This document shows, one piece after another, positions 23,864-31,479 of a stretch of DNA of 64,000 nucleotides. How positions within the stretch are numbered: position 1 is the first letter of the stretch; each line of letters begins with the position of its first letter. The stretch comes from Flavobacteriales bacterium. GTDB lineage: Bacteria > Bacteroidota > Bacteroidia > Flavobacteriales_F > PHOS-HE28. The notes under the pieces are model-generated. The model was not told the DNA's origin. It made no database searches and saw only the letters and a program-made list of their open reading frames with translations. A program made the position numbers and the translations under genes. The stretch spans positions 18,918 to 82,917 of the forward strand of contig JAGNUG010000002.1 of assembly GCA_017987115.1 (NCBI GenBank). The letters run 5' to 3'.

Positions 23864-25353
23864 TCTTGAACTACTATTCGTGTTGTACGTTTCTCGCTTC
23901 CCCACTCCAACCGGCAGTGGTACATACCGGCCGCTTGCTCCGGTAACTGCACGGCATGCACGGTGCTCCATTGCGGTATGCGGTGTTGGTATACCACTTT
24001 GCCATTTGCATCAAGAACGGTTAAAACACCAACCGTTGAATGTGCTGGAAACGTGACTTGGAAGTTACCCGTTGTTGGGTTGGGGAACACCTGTAGTTCT
24101 CCTTGGGGTTGTTGTTCTGCCACGCCCACATTTATACCCAAGCTATCACACACGCTACCATCTATTGGGCCTAAGTGGTAGTTGGGGTGGTTGGGTAAGG
24201 AGTTGCTGAACCACCGATCCAGCTCCACACCATGTTGCTCCAAGTTGCACGCCAAGCCGGGTTGGTCCGGGTCATGGATCACATGCAAGTGGAAGGTGGA
24301 ATTGCCCGTGCTGACGTAGATCTTGCCATCAGGGGCAAGTTGGGCAATGTTGAACGCTGTAGCGAACGGCTCAAAGGGAGAATAGAATCCATCCCAAGTA
24401 CCGATCAGGATCATTGATGCCGGTATGTCCGCAGCATCTGTATCGTATTGGTAAAAATCTGACCTGGAAGGGACATATAGATACCTACTATCCGGTGAAA
24501 ATGCTACTCCGCCGCCACCATTCAAATCTTCAATGGGGATGAAGACAGGGTCAGAGAATAACCCTGCACACCTGTCGAAATTGAAAACTTCCAGATCCTC
24601 CACTCCCCAATAATAGGCGAACTTGGTGCCATCCGGAGAAAAACAGACTTGACCGTTATCGCCCGGACGCACGATGCCGATGGCCTGCGTACCATCTACA
24701 CTTATACCGTCCGGGGTAACTAAGAGGCGATAGAAAGTATTTGTATTCGCTTTATGGCAAAAAACCCACCAGTCCCGCCCATTAGCATGGCGCACCGCTG
24801 TGATCTTGCCCACGTTCAAAGCATCTTCAACCACTATTTCATTCTTTGTTACTGCTTCTCCTAATCCTCCGTCCCCATTCATATCAATGGTGGTTACATA
24901 TAAATACTCAGCGGTAAAATTTACTTGGTCATCTAAGGTTCCGTGAAAAAGAAAATATATGTTCGTCGACCCAGGTTGTGGTATTATCAGAACAGGTTGC
25001 GTTAAATAGATTCCTTCGGGCAACTGGTCAGTATATGAACCGGGGCTTAGTCCCGTTCCATTTAACAAAGTATCGCCTAAGGCGTTTCCCAAAAAGCATC
25101 CATTGGTGGAAATTGAAATCGTGCCATCAACGTTGGAAATATTAGTGTTGCTTCGAAAAAACCCTATCGATCGGTCCGCATAGCTAACCTCACGGCTACC
25201 ACTCTGGAATTTAATATCAACACCGCCATTCGGAGGACCTGCCCAACTTGAATACCCCCCTAACCAGTAATTGTTCACTCCTTGTGCGATTACCTGCTGC
25301 ATGCCCATGGCATGCAGCAGGTAGATCGCGATCAGGAGGTTCTTCAAGTTCAT
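23860..25353 (-). CDS. T9SS-secreted propeller-like protein, copy B
   Basis: A 497-aa tandem paralogue with the same architecture: signal peptide, propeller-like strands, the SLPNHPNYHLGPIDGSVCD block and a T9SS domain (LQVFPNPTTGNFQVTF onward). Its first 58 residues are identical to copy A (25696-27189), while residues 59-130 differ clearly, a sign of recent duplication with gene conversion or diversifying change. Function unknown. Confidence 0.85.
   Translation of the reverse strand: MNLKNLLIAIYLLHAMGMQQVIAQGVNNYWLGGYSSWAGPPNGGVDIKFQSGSREVSYADRSIGFFRSNTNISNVDGTISISTNGCFLGNALGDTLLNGTGLSPGSYTDQLPEGIYLTQPVLIIPQPGSTNIYFLFHGTLDDQVNFTAEYLYVTTIDMNGDGGLGEAVTKNEIVVEDALNVGKITAVRHANGRDWWVFCHKANTNTFYRLLVTPDGISVDGTQAIGIVRPGDNGQVCFSPDGTKFAYYWGVEDLEVFNFDRCAGLFSDPVFIPIEDLNGGGGVAFSPDSRYLYVPSRSDFYQYDTDAADIPASMILIGTWDGFYSPFEPFATAFNIAQLAPDGKIYVSTGNSTFHLHVIHDPDQPGLACNLEQHGVELDRWFSNSLPNHPNYHLGPIDGSVCDSLGINVGVAEQQPQGELQVFPNPTTGNFQVTFPAHSTVGVLTVLDANGKVVYQHRIPQWSTVHAVQLPEQAAGMYHCRLEWGSEKRTTRIVVQE
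25286..25329 (-). other. Long hairpin in signal-peptide codons of T9SS copy B
   Basis: TACCTGCTGCATGCC (25291-25305) and GGCATGCAGCAGGTA (25309-25323) are perfect 15-base arms with a three-base loop. GCGAT (25286-25290) and ATCGC (25325-25329) extend the stem past one bulged base. In the mRNA this lies within the first 70 bases of the coding sequence and could affect translation or secretion-coupled expression. Confidence 0.65.
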
Positions 25354-25411
25354 ATCAATGCGTGATGCTCAGCTGGCTTTCCGCGCTACGCACAAGGTAG
25401 TGATACATACC

Positions 25412-25699
25412 CTATTTCCGCTCCAACGAACCACGCTCCTCCACCATCACATACTGCCAACGTATATCAAGCTCTTTGGCATCCAAGGTATCCAACATAG
25501 CTTGCGTAATACGAATAGGATAAAGCGAAGCACTTGCCGGGTTAGCAATAACTTTTTGCCAATCTTCAACCGAAAGGGTTGATGGCTTTTGTTGCATGAG
25601 CAATTGCAAAGTAAGCGGCTTTATTGGCTCCTTGGGAGTTTGTGCAACTAGCACAGAAGCGAACAGAAACGCAGCAAATATGATCAAGTAGCGCATCAT
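25412..25699 (-). CDS. Small exported partner protein, copy A
   Basis: A 95-aa paralogue: signal peptide MMRYLIIFAAFLFASVLVAQ, core LSVEDWQKVIANPASASLYP, LDIRWQYVMVEE, and hybrid tail GSLERK. The start overlaps the stop of the propeller gene at 25696 (ATGA). No known domain recognised. Confidence 0.75.
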   Translation of the reverse strand: MMRYLIIFAAFLFASVLVAQTPKEPIKPLTLQLLMQQKPSTLSVEDWQKVIANPASASLYPIRITQAMLDTLDAKELDIRWQYVMVEERGSLERK

Positions 25700-27189
25700 T
25701 CTTGAACTACTATTCGTGTGGTTTGTTTTTCATTGCCCCACGCCAACCGGCAGTGGTACATACCCGGTGCTTGCTCCGCTAATTGCACGGCATGCACCGT
25801 GCTCCATTGTGGTATGCGTTGTTCGTAAACCACCTTGCCATTCGCATCTAGAACATGCAGAACGCCAACTGTTGCATGTGCCGGATAGGTTACTTGGAAA
25901 TTACCGTTTGTAGGGTTGGGGAATGCCTGCACATCTATTATGTTTTGCGTTTCTGCCACGCCCACATTAATACCCAAGCTATCACACACGCTACCATCTA
26001 TTGGGCCTAAGTGGTAGTTGGGGTGGTTGGGGAGGGAGTTGCTGAACCACCGATCCAGCTCAACACCATGTTGCTCCAAGTTGCACGCCAAGCCGGGTTG
26101 GTCCGGGTCATGGATCACGTGCAGGTGGAACGTGGAATTGCCGGTGCTGATGTAGATCTTGCCATCAGGAGCAAGTTGCGCTATATCGAAGGCGGTTGCG
26201 AACGGCTCAAAGGGTGAGTAGAACCCATCCCAAGTACCTAGATGTACCATGGATGCCGGGATGTCAGCAGCATCAGTATCAAATTGGTAGAAATCGTTCA
26301 ATGAAGGCACATAGAGAAACCGACTGTTCGGAGAAAACGCAACACCACCACCGCCATTCATATCCTCGATCGGGATAAAGACCGGGTCCGAGAATAGACC
26401 CGTACACCGATCGAAATTGAAGATCTCAAGATCATGTACGGCCCAGTAATACGCAAACTTGGTCCCATCCGGGGAAAAACAGACTTGACCCACATCTGCC
26501 GGACGAACAATGCCAATTGCCTGTGTACCATCCACACTTACCCCGTCTGGCGTAACTAACAGCCGATAGAAAATATTAGTGTTGATCTTATGGCAGAATA
26601 CCCACCAATCCCGCCCATTGGCATGCCGGACAGCCGTTATCTTACCCACGTTCAAATCTTCGTCAATTAGCGATACGTTTTTAGTTATTGCTTCACCTAA
26701 CCCTCCATCGCTATTGATATCAATAGTGGTTAGGTAGAGGTGCTCTGCGTTTGAATTAGGTCCATCATCTATTGTTCCATGTAATAGAAAATAAATGTTA
26801 GTACTTTCTGGCTTCTGCAGGAGCAAAACCGGCTGAGTGAGAAATATTCCTTCTGGATATAGGTCCGTATAAAATCCTGGACTAAGACCAGAACCATTTA
26901 ACAATGAGTCACCGGTGGCGTTCGCTACATAACAGGCATTCGTCGAAAGTAATATAGCCCCTGAAGCATCAGAGATATTGGTATTGCTGCGACGAAAGTC
27001 AATCAAACGTTCTTCATAGCTAACCTCACGGCTACCACTCTGGAATTTAATATCAACACCGCCATTCGGAGGACCTGCCCAACTTGAATACCCCCCTAAC
27101 CAGTAATTGTTCACTCCTTGTGCGATTACCTGCTGCATGCCCATGGCATGCAGCAGGTAGATCGCGATCAGGAGGTTCTTCAAGTTCAT
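25696..27189 (-). CDS. T9SS-secreted propeller-like protein, copy A
   Basis: A 497-aa tandem paralogue of copies B and C: signal peptide (start MNLKNLLIAIYLLHAMGMQQ), propeller-like strands and a C-terminal T9SS domain (VQAFPNPTNGNFQVTY onward). It is the first unit of the array in the direction of transcription. Its N-terminal 58 residues equal copy B, but the stretch after them (EERLIDFRRSNTNISDASG) diverges. Confidence 0.85.
   Translation of the reverse strand: MNLKNLLIAIYLLHAMGMQQVIAQGVNNYWLGGYSSWAGPPNGGVDIKFQSGSREVSYEERLIDFRRSNTNISDASGAILLSTNACYVANATGDSLLNGSGLSPGFYTDLYPEGIFLTQPVLLLQKPESTNIYFLLHGTIDDGPNSNAEHLYLTTIDINSDGGLGEAITKNVSLIDEDLNVGKITAVRHANGRDWWVFCHKINTNIFYRLLVTPDGVSVDGTQAIGIVRPADVGQVCFSPDGTKFAYYWAVHDLEIFNFDRCTGLFSDPVFIPIEDMNGGGGVAFSPNSRFLYVPSLNDFYQFDTDAADIPASMVHLGTWDGFYSPFEPFATAFDIAQLAPDGKIYISTGNSTFHLHVIHDPDQPGLACNLEQHGVELDRWFSNSLPNHPNYHLGPIDGSVCDSLGINVGVAETQNIIDVQAFPNPTNGNFQVTYPAHATVGVLHVLDANGKVVYEQRIPQWSTVHAVQLAEQAPGMYHCRLAWGNEKQTTRIVVQE
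27122..27165 (-). other. Long hairpin in signal-peptide codons of T9SS copy A
   Basis: The same stem as at 25286-25329, exactly 1836 bases further on: 15-base perfect arms with a three-base loop, extended by five pairs past a bulge. It lies in the codons for LLHAMGMQQ of the signal peptide. Confidence 0.65.
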
Positions 27190-27190
27190 A

Positions 27191-27418
27191 TCAATGCGTG
27201 ATGCTCAGCTTGCCTTCGCCAAGCTGGCTTTCTGCGCTACGCACAAGGTAATGATACATGCCCGGTGCTAATGTGGTCGTACCGAAAGCAAACTGCTTTT
27301 GTTCGGCCGGTATGCGCAGGGTCATTACCTCTGCCCCTACACTGTTGTAGAACACCAACCAACCGGATGTTTCCAATGGGGTTGTCAAGACCAAGGTAGC
27401 CATTTCGTTCGCCGGGTT
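27191..27418 (-). pseudogene. Remnant of a T9SS sorting domain, 5' part lost
   Basis: The frame reads NPANEMATLVLTTPLETSGW, then a strand pattern, TTLAPGMYHYLVRSAE and GEGKLSITH, which is a complete type IX sorting domain beginning inside its usual PNPANE motif. Immediately upstream of N-P-A the sequence becomes the end of a REP/RAYT element (27417 onward), and no matching coding sequence lies beyond it. An ATG-initiated frame of 70 codons (27403) survives but has no signal peptide. This is the tail of a secreted-protein gene truncated at the repeat element. Confidence 0.75.
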
Positions 27419-27457
27419 TAAACCTCTGCAGGGTCTCTCGCAGAGGACCCTGCAGTT

Positions 27458-28030
27458 TCAACGCACAAGGTACCCGTATTCTTGGTACGGTGTTAACGGC
27501 ACTCCCCGGGCCTCTCCCCGAACATAGAACGCAAAACTTGAATGCGGATATTCCACCGCATCTTCTGCCAACCTCCAGCGCTTGCTCACCGGGTTTGCAT
27601 GCATGTAGTGTAGTTTCTGTATGATCATCTTACCATCGAAACATTCAACCAAATCGGTTGATGTGGCGAAGACGCGGTGTTTCTGGCCGCGTGCACTATC
27701 TGATGGTCGCACCCCTTCTCTTAGCGGATCAAGGAGTTTGGAATTTCCTTGTTCTTCTAAGCGTTGTATGATCTCGTATGCCAAGAACCGCTTGCCATTA
27801 CCCAACATGGAATTGATCTTACCGCCTTCAGGAACCCGGATAAGGAAGTGGGCATGGTTAGGCATTATCGCATAGCCGAAGAAGCGATATCCTTTCTTCT
27901 GCGCGATGTGCATCCAATTGTAAATGCAGTCATATGCATTGGTTTCGTGGATCAACGAATGCCAGCGGAAGCATGTGAACGTGGCGAAAAACACCGCACC
28001 ATCTTTGCTTTTCATCTGGCGCACGGTCAT
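27458..28030 (-). CDS. REP-associated tyrosine transposase (RAYT), Y1/HUH family
   Basis: A 190-aa single-strand transposase of the TnpA_REP type. The HUH metal motif lies in YAIMPNHAHFLIRVPEG (near residues 53-69), and a conserved helix KLHYMHANPVSKRW with the likely catalytic Tyr lies near 142-150. Such proteins process REP hairpins, which flank this gene on both sides. It differs from the copy at 30677-31249 at one residue (VPLTPY here, VLLTPY there). Both appear intact. Confidence 0.9.
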   Translation of the reverse strand: MTVRQMKSKDGAVFFATFTCFRWHSLIHETNAYDCIYNWMHIAQKKGYRFFGYAIMPNHAHFLIRVPEGGKINSMLGNGKRFLAYEIIQRLEEQGNSKLLDPLREGVRPSDSARGQKHRVFATSTDLVECFDGKMIIQKLHYMHANPVSKRWRLAEDAVEYPHSSFAFYVRGEARGVPLTPYQEYGYLVR

Positions 28031-28061
28031 GGAACGAAATTACGGTAGTACGTGCTTGGAG

Positions 28062-28248
28062 GCCGCAGGGTCGCCGAGACGGAAGACCCTGCGGAGGTTT
28101 AGGCTGCAGGGTCGCCGAGACGGAAGACCCTGCAGAGGTTTAGAAATTACGGTAGTACGTGCTTCGAGGCCGCAGGGTCGCCGAGACGGAAGACCCGGCG
28201 GAGGTTTAGGTTGCAGGGTCGCCGAGACGGAAGACCCCGCAGAGGTTT
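28062..28248. repeat. Four REP hairpin repeats
   Basis: Four copies of an approximately 40-base unit built around CGCAGGGTCGCCGAGACGG and its pairing partner AAGACCCTGCG start near 28062, 28103, 28168 and 28210. In each the outer GCAGGGTC and GACCCTGC form a hairpin. A longer block beginning AAATTACGGTAGTACGTGCTT precedes copies 1 and 3, so pairs were duplicated together. They are substrates or relics of the adjacent RAYT. Confidence 0.8.
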
Positions 28249-28332
28249 AGAGGTTTAAACCGTAAACCTATCTTCGGACTTCAACTCAAAACTGTAAACT
28301 TATTTTAGGACGGGTCAGCGCTTGGTGGGCGT

Positions 28333-30471
28333 TTAGTTCTTGACCACTTTGATTGCTGTACCGTATTCCGGTATTAGAACCGTGTAGAGCCCAGGTGCCA
28401 ATCCGCGCATCACTATGGAATGCCCTTTTTGCCAGCGCCCTTGTAACATATCGCGTCCTTGTGCATCCAATATGCGATAGGCCCCATTGGGCACATCTCC
28501 CAATTCCAAGTACAACGCATCCTCCACAGGATTCGGCCAACTGCGCATGGATGCATTGATCCGCTCCGAAATGTGCTGAATGGTACCGACCAATAATTCC
28601 GCTGTGTTTGTTCGTATTGGTGGGTTGAAATCGAAATAGATATCCGCTGCATTGTTGATGTACTCCCCGGCCGTAGGCACACCGTTGGGTCGCATGCGGA
28701 AGCTGACAAACCCTTGACTGCCCAACGGGTCGGATGCACTATCCGGGAGCATGATCAATGGAAGATCGAAGCGTATAACGCGTTCATCCACCCACTGCAC
28801 CGTGAATGGGTGTGAGCCGCCCAACACATGTAACGAAATGGGATCCAACGCTGCCTGGATCGTATCCAACAAGTAAACATTGATCGCTTCCGCATTCCCG
28901 GTATTCTGGAAGCGGATCGTGTAATCCACATATTCATCCATATCCGAATAATAGGAGTGCGGATCAGACTGGGAACTGGTGCGCGCCAGTTTATCATTAG
29001 GATCATAAGCACCTAAAATGGGGCTCGTAATGCTATGGATATCGTTCAAAGGATCTTCATCCGGCACGTCATTGGTGAGCGCTAATGTCTGCTCAATGAA
29101 GGTGCCGATCAACAACGGATCCGGGGCCGTTTCCATCACCACATTCACTTCCCATTGTTCGAAAGGAGCAAGTACAGGAATAGTCCACGAAAGGGTGGCC
29201 GGGGCCACATTACTTGGTACTACCGAAGCACTCACGAACGTTTGCACTGCGGCATGGACATAGGTCGCGCTAAGGTCAGTGAACATGTACGGGCCGTTGT
29301 TGGAGACGCGTAACCAAATGTTGGTCGGAAACCCTGGCCTTAATGGACCACAACTCACCTGTGCGGATGCATCGGGACCGAACAGCGGATCCAACGCCAC
29401 GTCGACCATCGCAGTAGGCTCAAGCTCGGTGAGTGTAAATGCATTGGCTGTTGAGCTGCATGGTTGGTCATAGTCGTCCATGATCGTTTCCAATGTATGG
29501 TCGCCGAATAGGACATGCCTAACGTAATTGCCTTGTGCATCGGTAAGGAACAGGTCTTCACTTGGCATGATACGGCACGTAGCGAATGGAATTCCGGGCT
29601 CGCCTGGATCCTGAACGCAGTTATTGTCCATATCTGCATAGACCGTTCCGGATACCGTTCCGCATTCCTCCACGTACTCCGGAATAGTTCGGAATAGCAC
29701 AAGTGTATCGATACATCCTGTGCTATTGCCTCCCACAAAAATGGGAACTTCGCCAGGAGGAAGTCCCGTGATTTTATGATAGGGGCTATTACCATATTCC
29801 GAGTCCGTGTAAACCCATGAATGGAACATGGTCACCGGCCGATCAAAAAGCAGCTCGATACTACCCGTAATACCCAATGGACAGCTCGGTGTCATGGTTT
29901 CTCCAATGATCTGAGGAAGTGGTACATCGGTAACATCGTCAAGGGATAGAACGGATGAACAACCGTACGCATCGGTAATGGTGATCGTATAGAGCGTGCT
30001 CGAACAGAACCCTTGGAAACGGAGACTTTGTAGAACGTAACTCCACGTCGGGCCAGGTGGGTCGATAGCGACCGAATAAGGAGTAGCCCCCCCTAAGGCT
30101 TGGGCTGAAATAATGAAATTTGCCGAACAGGGTTCCGCACAAGAAAAAAGCGGTGTAACGGGTCCGCTTGGCGTTAATAAACCCGGTACTTCACTCACGC
30201 TATAACTAACCGTGATCGTTGCACCCAATGCATCCGTGATCAATACTTCATAATCGCCTGGCGTCAATCCATTCGCGAAAGGCGTTCCTTGACCCGATCC
30301 CGGTTCAGGAGACCACTGGAAGGTATAAGGTTCTTCACCTCCCCATGCCAAGCATCCTAAATGACCAGTGGGATTGCCACAGGTGGATGGTGTGTACTCG
30401 TACATGGATGCCTCTATGGCATATGCTCCTGAGGAGATCGAAAAGACTAGAATGAATAGGGCTGTGCGCAT
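28333..30471 (-). CDS. SprB-repeat surface protein with T9SS sorting domain
   Basis: A 712-aa exported protein. I chose ATG 30471 because MRTALFILVFSISSGAYA is a good signal peptide; the frame extends upstream to 30549. Domains in order: SprB-type repeats (about residues 25-200, PYTFQWSPEPGSGQ, GDYEVLITDALG), an SdrD-B-like domain (about 270-360, GTVYADMDNNCVQDPGEPG), a conserved repeat-region domain ending YDPNDKLA to FNPPIRTN (DUF7619-like, about 490-640), and a type IX sorting domain (SWPNPVEDALYLEL to the end). Proteins of this build act in gliding and adhesion. It lies between two RAYT elements. Confidence 0.85.
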   Translation of the reverse strand: MRTALFILVFSISSGAYAIEASMYEYTPSTCGNPTGHLGCLAWGGEEPYTFQWSPEPGSGQGTPFANGLTPGDYEVLITDALGATITVSYSVSEVPGLLTPSGPVTPLFSCAEPCSANFIISAQALGGATPYSVAIDPPGPTWSYVLQSLRFQGFCSSTLYTITITDAYGCSSVLSLDDVTDVPLPQIIGETMTPSCPLGITGSIELLFDRPVTMFHSWVYTDSEYGNSPYHKITGLPPGEVPIFVGGNSTGCIDTLVLFRTIPEYVEECGTVSGTVYADMDNNCVQDPGEPGIPFATCRIMPSEDLFLTDAQGNYVRHVLFGDHTLETIMDDYDQPCSSTANAFTLTELEPTAMVDVALDPLFGPDASAQVSCGPLRPGFPTNIWLRVSNNGPYMFTDLSATYVHAAVQTFVSASVVPSNVAPATLSWTIPVLAPFEQWEVNVVMETAPDPLLIGTFIEQTLALTNDVPDEDPLNDIHSITSPILGAYDPNDKLARTSSQSDPHSYYSDMDEYVDYTIRFQNTGNAEAINVYLLDTIQAALDPISLHVLGGSHPFTVQWVDERVIRFDLPLIMLPDSASDPLGSQGFVSFRMRPNGVPTAGEYINNAADIYFDFNPPIRTNTAELLVGTIQHISERINASMRSWPNPVEDALYLELGDVPNGAYRILDAQGRDMLQGRWQKGHSIVMRGLAPGLYTVLIPEYGTAIKVVKN

Positions 30472-30676
30472 TTTATGGGCATTATGAACATTAGTAGAGA
30501 CACTGTAGTAAGCACGACGCTCCAACGCAAGATAACGCTGTCTGTCCAAGTCAATATTTGTGGACTGAATTAGGAAACCCTAACCCACCCCTGGGTCTTC
30601 CGCCGTATGGCGGAGACCCCGCGATCTGGCAAGGTTTTAAACCTCTGCAGGGTCTCTCGCAGAGGACCCTGCAGTT

Positions 30677-31249
30677 TCAACGCACAAGGTACCCGTATTC
30701 TTGGTACGGTGTTAACAGCACTCCCCGGGCCTCTCCCCGAACATAGAACGCAAAACTTGAATGCGGATATTCCACCGCATCTTCTGCCAACCTCCAGCGC
30801 TTGCTCACCGGGTTTGCATGCATGTAGTGTAGTTTCTGTATGATCATCTTACCATCGAAACATTCAACCAAATCGGTTGATGTGGCGAAGACGCGGTGTT
30901 TCTGGCCGCGTGCACTATCTGATGGTCGCACCCCTTCTCTTAGCGGATCAAGGAGTTTGGAATTTCCTTGTTCTTCTAAGCGTTGTATGATCTCGTATGC
31001 CAAGAACCGCTTGCCATTACCCAACATGGAATTGATCTTACCGCCTTCAGGAACCCGGATAAGGAAGTGGGCATGGTTAGGCATTATCGCATAGCCGAAG
31101 AAGCGATATCCTTTCTTCTGCGCGATGTGCATCCAATTGTAAATGCAGTCATATGCATTGGTTTCGTGGATCAACGAATGCCAGCGGAAGCATGTGAACG
31201 TGGCGAAAAACACCGCACCATCTTTGCTTTTCATCTGGCGCACGGTCAT
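30677..31249 (-). CDS. REP-associated tyrosine transposase (RAYT), second copy
   Basis: A 190-aa Y1/HUH transposase, identical to the protein at 27458-28030 except for one Pro-to-Leu change near the C-terminus. The HUH motif (PNHAH) and the YMHANPV helix are intact. The near identity implies recent copying or gene conversion. Confidence 0.9.
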   Translation of the reverse strand: MTVRQMKSKDGAVFFATFTCFRWHSLIHETNAYDCIYNWMHIAQKKGYRFFGYAIMPNHAHFLIRVPEGGKINSMLGNGKRFLAYEIIQRLEEQGNSKLLDPLREGVRPSDSARGQKHRVFATSTDLVECFDGKMIIQKLHYMHANPVSKRWRLAEDAVEYPHSSFAFYVRGEARGVLLTPYQEYGYLVR

Positions 31250-31280
31250 GGAACGAAATTACGGTAGTACGTGCTTGGAG

Positions 31281-31410
31281 GCCGCAGGGTCGCCGAGACG
31301 GAAGACCCTGCAGAGGTTTTAAGGTTTTAAGGCTGCAGGGTCGCCGAGACGGAAGACCCTGCAGAGGTTTAGGCTGCAGGGTCGCCGAGACGGAAGACCC
31401 TGCAGAGGTT
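31281..31410. repeat. Three REP hairpin repeats
   Basis: Three units of GCAGGGTCGCCGAGACGG with AAGACCCTGCAGAGG start near 31281, 31333 and 31374. They match those at 28062-28248. The first two are separated by a degenerate AAGGTTTTAAGG stretch. Confidence 0.8.
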
Positions 31411-31479
31411 TATTGGCATACGATCCTGCGATCTGCAGTCGCGCCAACTGACCGGCAAACAGCCAACTGAACACCACCT

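Larger units (their letters stand above)
21707..27263 (-). repeat. Tandem triplication of a two-gene unit (about 1.85 kb each)
   Basis: Three units follow each other head to tail on the minus strand: A about 27263-25412, B about 25411-23576 and C about 23575-21707. Each holds the end of a T9SS domain (MYHYLVRSAESQLGEGKLSI), a propeller gene and a small partner gene. The spacer of unit B lacks 15 bases (TTGCCTTCGCCAAGC) between short direct repeats compared with units A and C. The A/B and B/C junctions fall at the same point, just after the stop of the small gene, which shows how the array grew. Confidence 0.8.
27417..28248 (-). mobile_element. RAYT/REP element, copy 1
   Basis: A REP-associated transposase gene is bracketed by GC-rich hairpins. 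The left side has CTGCAGGGTCTCTCGCAGAG followed by GACCCTGCAG (about 27425-27454). The right side has four copies of GCAGGGTCGCCGAGACGGAAGACCC-type hairpins. The block from 27417 through the first right-hand repeat is nearly identical to 30636 onward, 3219 bases away and in the same orientation. Confidence 0.8.
30636..31410 (-). mobile_element. RAYT/REP element, copy 2
   Basis: A second copy of the element at 27417-28248, in the same orientation, with the same left hairpin (about 30644-30673), transposase gene and three right-hand REP hairpins. The left boundary TTTAAACC matches copy 1 exactly. The right-hand repeats diverge in number and spacing. Confidence 0.8.

Noticed and set aside
28062..28248. 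Possible CRISPR array
   Set aside because: The 40-base units are imperfect hairpins with irregular spacing, next to a RAYT gene. There are no unique spacers of constant length and no cas genes.
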